Below are positions 45,041 through 55,300 of a stretch of 64,000 nucleotides of DNA, piece by piece; position 1 is the stretch's first letter, and each line of letters begins with the position of its first letter. Both the position numbers and the translations under genes were made by a program. Source of the DNA: Metridium senile (taxonomy: Eukaryota; Cnidaria; Anthozoa; Actiniaria; Metridiidae). The stretch is taken from positions 1,881,501 through 1,945,500 of the forward strand of contig OX459103.1 in assembly GCA_949775045.1 (NCBI GenBank), written 5' to 3'. Under the pieces are notes generated by a model. It had not been told where the DNA came from, did not search any database, and worked only from the letters and a program-made list of their open reading frames with translations.

Positions 45041-45545
45041 TCTAATAAGTAAAAGAGCAGTACTTATAATTGCAAGGAAGTTGTAAGTTGAATATTTTCA
45101 TATTTCTCATAGTTTTTAATTTGCTTTCATTGCAAGCAGCGGTAAATATGCTAACAATAACTGTAATACCGTTGTCGAGTAGGATGCACATATACCCACA
45201 ATTCTTGTCGTTTTTGACACAGATGTACACTTACACTGACTTGTGACTGTTTTCTCTTGATTGACGTTTCTAATGTCTGTAATGAAAAAACATTTTAATG
45301 GAATTAATATTCTACGACGTGATAAAAGTACGGGGAAAATAGGGCACCTCCCGAAAGTCATCGCAAATCAATTGTTTTTATTTATTTATATTAGCTTTTT
45401 CGTTCATACGAAGTCAGGGACACCACAACAGCTTACGCCAATTACTGTGGGCCCTGTAGTATACTAATTAATATTATCTGATTTTTTATTACTTTTCAGT
45501 ATAATTTAATTTGTATAAATCATGATAATATAAGATATAGATCAT
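45041..45545. other. Intergenic spacer between genes B and C, part 1
   Basis: No gene recognised. Short frames on both strands have no domain or signal and no supporting splice structure. Confidence 0.4.
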
Positions 45546-45549
45546 TGTA

Positions 45550-45990
45550 TCAACATATCAGTGTCATAATCATTATCATCGTCTTCATTATGATCATGAT
45601 TATGACCATGACCACGACTATATCATCACCAGCGCCATCATCACCACAAACACTATCACCATCACCTCCATCATTATTACGGCATCTAGGAAGCCCAACT
45701 TTCCAAATTTTATTTTAAAGTTTATGAGTAACCATGTTTAAATAAAGTTTGTTAATATTATTCAGATTATATTATCATCATCTCCTACATAGATGTCATT
45801 ACCAACATTACCATTACCATCGCTAGCATCTCTACCAACACACCACCCTAATAATTGCCATCATTCTTATCATCATAATCTTCAGCATATCTATGTCATA
45901 TCCAGCATTACCATTAATATTATGATCACCATCTTCACTACCACCCTTATTACCACCATTATCAGTATCACTATTAACACATTTCTTCTC
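45550..45990 (+). repeat. ATC/ATT microsatellite with interruptions
   Basis: Two blocks of CATCAT/ATTACC triplets (about 45555-45675 and 45770-45990) separated by AT-rich unique sequence. Confidence 0.78.
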
Positions 45991-46264
45991 TTCCTTCACA
46001 GCTGGTTAAAGTATTTATTTCGTCATAATAAAGTCATATAAGAAGACCAAATAGCCACAATGTGCAGCTCTTAACACGACGAAGGACAATGAATCCTGAC
46101 AGTGCTGTAGATTTATCTATCTTTTTCAAACCTTACGAGCCAAAAACATTGCCGGCTGTGTAGTAGCTACTCAAATAACTAAATGATGCACTCACAGCTA
46201 CTCGGTTACAAAGAGTCAGTAAATTGATGCATTACTGAAAAAATGACTATGTAAATTGGTGTAG

Positions 46265-46615
46265 TCGTTTTGCACTGTGGATGCAACGATTTACTGAGTT
46301 ATTTGAACTTATACGTCATGTTTGCAGCGAGTATCTGTGGATTCATCGATTTACTCAGTTATTTGTGTAACCGCCACTCAGTCGTTTTTGCAGTGGATAA
46401 CTGTGATGCGTCGATTTACTTAGTTATTTGTGTAACCAATACTCAGTCATTTTTGCAGTGAGTAACTGTGGATGCGTCGCTTTACTCAGTTATTTGTGTA
46501 ACAACTACTCAGTCGTTTTTGCAGTGAATAACTGTGGATGCATCGATGTATTCAGTTATTTGTGTAGCCATTACTCGGTCCTTACTGCAGTGAATGCACG
46601 GATCGATTTGTTCTT
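46265..46615 (+). repeat. 66-bp minisatellite, about five units, with a long open frame
   Basis: ACTGTGGATGCGTCGATTTA, CTCAGTTATTTGTGTAACC and ACTCAGTCGTTTTTGCAGTG recur. The start words are near 46401, 46466 and 46532, a period of 65-66 bp or 22 codons. Because the period is near a multiple of three, frames of 60-plus codons stay open, reading Cys/Leu/Tyr-rich units. I do not call it a gene. Confidence 0.85.
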
Positions 46616-46934
46616 TTAAGAAAGAGGTTGTGTATACATGTGTTTTGTTTTTCGAGGACAAATTTTATTGAGTGATTATTATTGATTTATTATTCTGGTT
46701 ATTTGTGTTAATTACACGATAATATATCGCAAGCTGCCTTGTTATTTATGTTTGATTCTAGTTCTAATAATAAAATATAACAAAACAAAACAAAAACATA
46801 TGTCTTGTCTTCTGATTTGTCGAACCATGTGGGATGGGCAAGTGGGAAAGTATACTGACCTCAAAATACTGAGCATGCGTGTTGGACCTCTGGATGTCAT
46901 CTTTGAGTTGCTTTAACTCTACGATACAAAACAC

Positions 46935-47120
46935 AAGCATTATTATCATCATTTATCATATCATCATCATTACAACATCATCTTCATCATCACAACAATT
47001 GCTATCATCATCATCATCATCACATCGTCATAATCCTTAACATCATCACCATCATAATCCACCACAACACCATGATCATAATTATGAATAGAATCCCCAT
47101 CAACAGCTTCACTATGATCA
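46935..47120 (+). repeat. ATC-type microsatellite
   Basis: Interrupted CATCATCAT and CATAATC triplets. Nearby sequence up to 47596 shows no recognised gene. Confidence 0.8.
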
Positions 47121-47596
47121 TCATTATGACTAATAGCAGAACTCGATACTGAACATGCGCAGGCTGATAGATTGATGATGACGAGGACAATGAAAATGGT
47201 GACCAATATCAGCATAACGAAACATGTGAGCCGAGTTGTGCCGTGTTAAATATTTAACGTAGAGGTAGTGAGCGTGTCTGAGTTTCCCCAATTAGTAGGG
47301 CACAAGTGTCCAGCTAGAAGATTGAGACGTTAAAAAAGTGATTTATTTATTTTTATAAGAGTTTTGATGCAAATTATACATTGTTGCTGCATGTGAAACT
47401 AGATATTGTTACACATCTCAAAAGTCAATATTGTGTTCCAAAAAAGCGCTCTTAGTTATCATAAATTTAATGATTTTGCGTTATTTCCCGAACGAAAATA
47501 AAGAATTTGTTAATTATAGTTATTAATATAGAACTGAAATTATTGATATAAACAAGAAAAATGACATTTTTTATCCAGATCAAGATCTACTAATAT

Positions 47597-47877
47597 TACA
47601 GTGCGACTCGCCGTACCGTAGTCACTTACAAAAACATTTGATGAATTTTTGACATTATTTTGACATTTTTTCATCTCAATCGGACCAATCAGGTACAAGT
47701 TTATATCGAGAGGCGGAGTTTATATCGAGAGGCGGAGTTAATATCGATCAGAGGCGGAGACTTTAGATACTTTGATGTCTGTAATTGGTCAGATTGAGAT
47801 GAAAAAATGTCAAAATAATGTCAAAAATTCATCAAAAGTTTTTGTAGGTGACTACGGTACGGCGAGTCGCACTGTAA
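47597..47877. mobile_element. Foldback element, about 281 bp
   Basis: The ends TACAGTGCGACTCGCCGTAC and GTACGGCGAGTCGCACTGTA are perfectly inverted. The next arm words TTGATGAATTTTTGACATTA/AATGTCAAAAATTCATCAAA also pair. The loop has a local duplication of TATATCGAGAGGCGGAGTT. Long young-looking arms. Confidence 0.9.
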
Positions 47878-47883
47878 ATATGT

Positions 47884-48012
47884 AAGTGTGGATTGATTGT
47901 CCGGGTATGTGTAGTCTTGAGAAAGGTTTTGTTGTCTGATGTTGCGAGAGCCTGAGCGTCATCTTTAAAGTCTTTCTCTAGACTACACAAACCCGGACGA
48001 TAATAACACACC
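47884..48012. mobile_element. Small foldback adjacent to the previous one
   Basis: GTCCGGGTATGTGTAGTCTT followed by GAGAAAG is matched by CTTTCTCTAGACTACACAAA and CCCGGAC. GTGTGGATT/AATAACACAC are outer imperfect ends. Confidence 0.65.
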
Positions 48013-48229
48013 TATATCGCTTACACTTGGGTTCAGACCGTTCACTCTGATATTAAACATACCAACTGTACAGACATTACAACAACAACAACTCATTTAT
48101 TCGTACAATTACAAATACATGGTAACAATGTAAAGAAAATTACTTGAGAAATTGTACATGTCATCTAAAAATAGCGAAAGCTAATCTAGTTAGATGACAG
48201 ACAATTGGTCAGCGGCTACTGAGCAAGAT

Positions 48230-48705
48230 GGACGCCATTTCTTCCCGCTCGTTTTGTATTGTTTGTTGTTTGTTTATTTGTCTGTTATACTTGTGTCCCT
48301 GTATATGTCTAGTTATATGTTTTAAACTACCTTTCTAAGACAAACTTCTTTAATTTTCTTCTTTCAAATTAATCTGACTCCACACTTGCACTTCAACCTA
48401 TTAGGATGTCTGGCTTGTTTAACTCACGTTATTCCAGATATCCTTCACCTGTCTTGTTCTCAGATAAACTTACCACATAAACAAAATTTTCTCTCATAAA
48501 TCACAACATATAGAATATATATACTTTCTACTTATGATATAGTTTTCCTTGTATATTTTATGAATAATCACTTATTATTATTTATTCACTAATTAATATT
48601 ACATTATATAGTATTTAATAGTATATTGTATATAATTATATATGTTTATGTAAATCTTGTAAATATCATGGTGAAAAAATAAATTGAATCTTGAATCTTG
48701 ATGAC
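48230..48705 (+). mobile_element. Possible internally deleted non-LTR element
   Basis: The segment ends AAAAAATAAATTGAATCTTG followed by AATCTTG, a short tandem of the kind seen at LINE 3' ends. It begins with a GC-richer stretch and a short hydrophobic Cys/Leu-rich frame from 48236. No reverse transcriptase remains, so classification is weak. Confidence 0.3.
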
Positions 48706-48744
48706 ATAGATGACACTATTCTGGTCCAATTGCTTTGAAACAAT

Positions 48745-49085
48745 ACATCATCATCATTAGCATAATTATCATCAACGTCATAAACCATCGTCATCATCAT
48801 CGTCAAAATCATTACCACCACCTACATCATCATCCTACCATCATCACCATAATCATCATCAACATAATCATCATCACCATAATCATCATCATCACCATAA
48901 TCATCGTCATCACCATTATCATCACCATTGTCATTATCATCGTCATAATTATAACCATTATCATCGTCATCACCATCGATCACCACTACCCTCATTATCA
49001 TCATCGTCATTATCATCATCATAATTATAATCACCATTATCATCGTCATCAGCACCATCATCCTATCATCATCATCATCATCATC

Positions 49086-49135
<50 letters not shown>

Positions 49136-49170
49136 TATCACTACCATCAAAAAGTAATATTCATCATCGT
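48745..49170 (+). repeat. ATC/ATA microsatellite upstream of gene C
   Basis: CATCATCACCATAATCATC triplets, then a purer ATA run (about 49085-49135). It lies 210 bp before the gene C start. Confidence 0.88.
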
Positions 49171-49379
49171 CATAATCTATACTAGTTTACTCGCTAATTA
49201 CTTTTCCTATATGTACATTAATCCAAAGTAAAAATCCTTTTTCTAAATTTTTAATCAGCCACATGGAACACAAAAAAATGTCAAGTTCTTCAGTCGATCA
49301 CGTGATTCACGGTTGAGTACGTTGCGCTAACGATTCAAGCATTCATTCTACGTATATTCTTTCTAGTATTTTCGACAAA

Positions 49380-52300
49380 ATGTTGCTTACATCTTTGCTA
49401 TCGTTGGCGATATTACTATGCGTAGATGGTCGACACCATCACAAAAAGCACGGTAAGTAATCTACAATGATCTAGATTACTTTTGTTGATATTGTTATTT
49501 ATATATTAGTACTCCACACAACGCGAAAAGAAAATATTTTCCTTTGGTGCTACAGGTGGTTCGAGAAAATCTAAACACAGTTTATTTCATTTTCAAAATA
49601 ATCTGAGCTTATAGGTTTCCACCGTTTTTCTGCTTTACTCTAATGTCTAAAAGAAAAGCTAGAAAAGACTGTATGTATCTGACCATTATTTGACCCAATT
49701 GATTTTAATAGTGCAAGAAAAAGAATTATGAACTAGACCTCCACAATATCAAAACAATTTCATTTTAGAATTACAGAAGCCTTTTCAGTGACTAAATTGT
49801 TTAATTTTGAGAAATGGAAGGTTTTATTTAGAGTCGAAGAACGAACGATCGATCAAGTTTTCTATGGGAAGAAATAGAGCGAATTTAGTTCCAATCAAAT
49901 CGAAGTAGTTGGTCCGTAGCGGTCACCAACCGATTCACTGGTGATCAAGCAGGTTATTCGTTTGAAACCATTCAAGAAATTCAAATCTTGCCTAGGGTGT
50001 GTGAATGACTCATTAAACAAGCGTTACGTTCACGATAGTTTAAAATTGTTGTGCGAATAAAGTTAGTTTTATTCCGGCATCAAGGGGTTGAAACAAATCA
50101 ATTAGTATTATTTTTTTGTTATTAACTGGAACCCCTCTATACGGGACTTTCAAAACACTGGGATTCGCTCAATTTTCCCAGAATGTACATGAAACCTCAT
50201 TAGACCGTAACCCTCGTTAAGTAGGACATTTTTCTTGGTTTTATAGGTAGCAATGTCTGGTATAGGGAGGTTTTTCATGTGTGGTCAAAATCATTTAGAG
50301 CCATTATAATAACATCGGTATCATAATTATCTATACCATTATTGTTATCATTATAGCTAACTTCCTATATAAGGTGGACGTAAAAGATCCTGCTGTGCTC
50401 TTCGGGGATTGTTTCCCGGCACAGCAGTCAGGTCTCAAACCAAAGCATATAAGTCTCGAAGAGAGGGACTGCTCTTACTATGTTAAATAAAATAAAAAAT
50501 AATAGTTGTAACTTTTCTTTCAGAACACAAAAAGCTTCATAAGAAGAGCACAATACCGGCTAAACCAAGATCTTTATTGTTTGATTTACCAAACCACAAT
50601 GAAACTAAATACACTAAAGGTTAGATGGAACATCACTATTGCTATTACCATCATCACTATCTATTTATCATCATCACAGTTTTCAACATTATCGTCATTA
50701 TTACCATCATGCACTATTATTATCATCATTACCTTTATCTTCATTATCACAAAACCATCATCATCTATCATCGGCAAGTACCACTAGCACCATCATCATC
50801 ATCATTACCGACATCAACCCCATTACCATCATCATCACCATCATCAATTATCGTCAAGCACCATCATCATTACCGACAACAACCCCATTACCATCATCAC
50901 CATCACCATCTATTATCGGCAAGCACCACTAGCACCACCACCATCATCATCATTACCGACATCAACCCCATTAACATCATCACCATCATCATCTATTATC
51001 GGCAAGCACCACTAGCACCATCATCATCTTCATCATTACCGACAACAACCCCATTACCATCATCATCTATTATCGGCAAGTACCACTAGCACCATCATCT
51101 TCATCATTACCGACATCAACCCCATTACCATCATCATCACCATCATCAATTATCGTCAAGCACCATCATCATTACCGACAACAACCCCATTACCATCATC
51201 ACCATCACCATCACCATCTATTATCGGCAAGCACCACTAGCACCATCTTCATTACCGACATCAACCCCATTACCATCATCACCATCATCATCTATTATCG
51301 TCAAGCACCACTAGCACCATCATCATCTTCATCATTACCGACATCAACCCCATTACCAGCATCATCTATTATCGGCAAGCACCACTAGCACCATCATCTT
51401 CATCATTATCATTACCGACATCAACCCCATTACCATCATCACCATCATCATCTATTATTTTCAAGCACCACAAGCACCATCTTCATCATCATCATTTTTT
51501 TCATAGGCTGTATTCATAAGGGTGTGATACGCAAACATGGCGAGGTGTGGTCACCAAGCGCATGTATCCCAGAATGCCACTGCATAAATGCCAAGATCAC
51601 GTGCACCAAACTAGAATGCCCGGATCTTAACTGTGCAAGATCGATCAAGCGAAAATGGAAATGTTGTCCGGAGTGTCCACCTGAGTCACAAGTTGGTAAG
51701 TACCGAAATAAATTGTTGCAAACTCCGATTTTAAATCGGAAACCTATTAAAATTATGATCGATTTCGCAGAAAAAGTTTTATTTCGCAAACATATAATGT
51801 CACGCAATATTAACGCATCTATTTCTGATGTCACGCAAACTTTTCTCGTGTCACAAAATATCAAAGTTAATGTGTCATGCAATATCAAAGTGATCTTGTC
51901 ACACAATCATGACGTGACTTTTTGTCACGCAATCTCAACAATACAGTTGTCACACAAACTTAAAGCGACAACATATATTTTTTTGTGTCACGCAGGTGAT
52001 TCATGCGGAGTGAGAACAATTGGTGGTAACGCCAACAAAACGTGCTGTCACTTTCCATATAAGTACAATGACGTCGAGTACTTTACATGTACTTACGTAG
52101 ATAATCATAAGCCTTGGTGTGCTGTAACGGCCAACTACGACCGCGATGGTGTATGGGGCGTCTGCGTTGGTAAGACATTTGATCTAAGGGCCTGGGGAGA
52201 GATAGAGACAGTCAGTTAACCATTCATGAGCATTACAAATTAGGCGACAGGTCGCGACAATTCCTTTCGTGTAACTTGTGGGCATTACACACTAGGCGAC

Positions 52301-55300
52301 AGGTCGCGACAATTTCCTTCGTGTAGCTTGTGGGCATTACACACTAGGCGACGGGTCTCGAAAATTCCATTCGTGTAGCTTCTTGAATTGTTGTGAAAAC
52401 CTTGCTCCCTGCGAGAAACGTTTTCCACTGCGAATAATCGCAAAACTTTAATTTTGTTTAAATAGCCCCCTTCACAGTTTCCTGCGCCATCTTGAAAAGT
52501 AGCCGGGCCTTTGCATCGAAGCGAGACGAACATTGAGCTTGCAATAATAGAGACACATGAATAATTGTCCCGTAACGTGTTAAACGTCTTTATCATTGAA
52601 AGCTTAGCAATCGTGTCGTTTCGATACAAAGGCTTGTCTCTTTGTAGATGGCGAAGGGAACTGTGAAGTGGACTATTGTTGTTATTGGTCTCAGCGACAA
52701 ATAGACGCAATATACACGAAGTGACCTATCGGAGCAACTTGTCGCCTCTTGTGAACCGACTTATGATTATAGTAATTATATAATATAATGGTGACAATAA
52801 CTGTTATAATTGCAATAATGGTAATAATGATAAAAAAGGAAAAATAGATGAATTATCAATGGTGATAGTGATTAATATTATATTAATAATAACAATTCTA
52901 ATAATGATAGTGATGCTAATTGTGATAATGATAATAACAATAATGGTAATAGTGTTGATAATAATGACAATAATGATATACTGATAATGATCTACTTATA
53001 ATAATAACATGGTAATAGTGATACAGCGAACATATTTATCTAATGATCACAGACCATACACCCGAAATGTATACTTTGCGTAATAATTGATATCTTTATT
53101 ATTTTAAAATCAATACTGGTGATCGTGGCGATAATGATTATAAGTAATGTTTACAACATGAGCGGCCTTGTTGTATCGGCGTATACAATCACAAGCCGAA
53201 GGCGCGTGATTGTATAGCCGATACAACACGGACGCGAAATTGTCTAATTGACAATATGTTAATCTGATTAACAGAGAATAATTTACATCTATCTCATTTA
53301 CAATTCAAAAAAATTATGTTTGTGCTTCACTACTGTCAAAGACCTTAGTGTTAAAGGTCGAAAGCTCAACTTAAATAGAAAAAAAAAACAAAAAAAAAAC
53401 AGAGAACATCAAAATTTACCAAATAATGATAATGGTATTAATAATCATGATAGACTCAACAATGATTCTAAAAATGAATTTTTGACAATAAATAATAATA
53501 TAAGTGCGAGTCGACGCATCAATCGTCATTTTCAAGACAGAAAAAATCATAACGGAGTGACTATGATTATAAAACAGTCAAACAATGTCCCGAGGGATCT
53601 TAAAACAGCTTTGCCTTGATTGAGTCACTGGACATTTAAGTGCTCTAATGAATAGCATCTCATTAAATCAATAGCAAATCATTGAAACTAAAATGATCAC
53701 AGAAAAAATGTTTGTCTAATGATCACACACAAAATGCATGCTTTATTTAATAATTGATAAATCTCAACTAAATGTTGTATTCTTTACTATTTGAACAGAT
53801 GATGGCAAGAAGAAAAAAGCCTATCGAATTGTCAACGGAAAAGTAGAAAAATATAAAACCGACAAAACACCTTCAAGCGCAAAGGTTATGCCGAAAATAC
53901 TTCCTTCCTTCTCGACTCAACACGACGTCAAAACACCACAACAACCATCTTCTTCCTGGTACCACAACGACTGGAATCCAAACCAAGGTTACCAGGACCA
54001 GAATCAAGCCGTCAAGCCAACACCAGCTATGTTAGTCAGGGCGCAATCGATCTGGAAAAAGCTTGGTTTCAAACCTCGTGAGTTCGGCATGTTGTCTCAT
54101 GCTGGAGGACAAGTCCTAACAGTCGCTCTTGACAACGGTGGTATCCTGCCATCGACTGTTAACGAGCAGACAGCTACGCCAGTGTCGGGCATACAAGCTG
54201 GGGTGATATTCTCTGGTACAAACACTGCAGGGCAGGGTTGTGTCCAAAACTGCAATCCAGGAAAGATCAATTTACCACCGATTAACATGGGTAATTATCC
54301 TAATCGAGTTAAGGAAATGATGCAAAAGTGGTACGGTATTAAAACATCACAACCGACAAATGTTGTGTCTCAAAGTACTATTTCAAGCAGCAGTGGTCAG
54401 ACACTGCCCACTAACCCCCCTACGACTAAACCTACACAAGGGGGATCAGGTCAAGGTGGTAATGGCGGACAAGGGGGTGGAGGCCAAGGAGGAGCAGGCA
54501 ACACAACCCCAACCATTCCTGCCACAACACCCGGTAACACAACGCCACAACAGGGTAACACAACACCTTCTGGTAACACAACGCCACAACAGGGTAACAC
54601 AACACCTTCTGGTAACACAACGCCACAACAGGGTAACACAACACCTACTAGTCCTGTAACAACACCTTCTGGTAACGCAACAACACCAACTCAGGCAAAC
54701 ACAACACCTTCGGGTAACACAACGCCACAACAGAATAACACATCGCCGTCACCAGGCAACCAAACGTCACCAGTGCAACAAGATACAGTTAACGTTCAAA
54801 TGAATGATCAACCCCTTGCTAACAACGTTGCAGGACTGAAATCCAATCCTCAACAAACAATAGACGATTCACCAAAACAGGACAGCTCTTATATACCACC
54901 CAATGTTTCCCTCTTAGATAGCATTAAAGCACCGACACAGGGAGACCAAAGTACTACTGGCAATCTTACAGTGGCTCAAGGAGATGCAAACGGTCTCTCA
55001 CTACAACCACAACCAACTGCAGTCGGCTATGCACAAGGTCAAGGTCAAAACCAAGGTCAGATTCAAGGTCAAAACCAAGGTCAGGTTCAAGGTCAACATT
55101 TTAATGAATGGATGAACATTAGTTCACTGCGTATACCCCTCAGGCCACCTCCTGCATCAAGTGCAAACACCGCTCTCCAAAATGCAAGTAGTGCAGCAAA
55201 CCCTGCGCAGCAGCCTCAAGTACCTTCAATTAACTTTGGTCAACAAGTTCAAGGTCAATGGAGCAATGTTACTGCACCTCCTAATCCTAACATTGCACCG

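Noticed and set aside
48735..49157. 140-codon Ile/His-rich frame
   Set aside because: Translation of an ATC/ATA microsatellite.
53320..53619. 99-codon Asn/Lys-rich frame in intron 4 of gene C
   Set aside because: It lacks an ATG at its start and ends in a stop, so it cannot be an internal exon. Composition reflects AT-rich intron DNA. It could at most be an alternative terminal exon, for which I see no strong acceptor.
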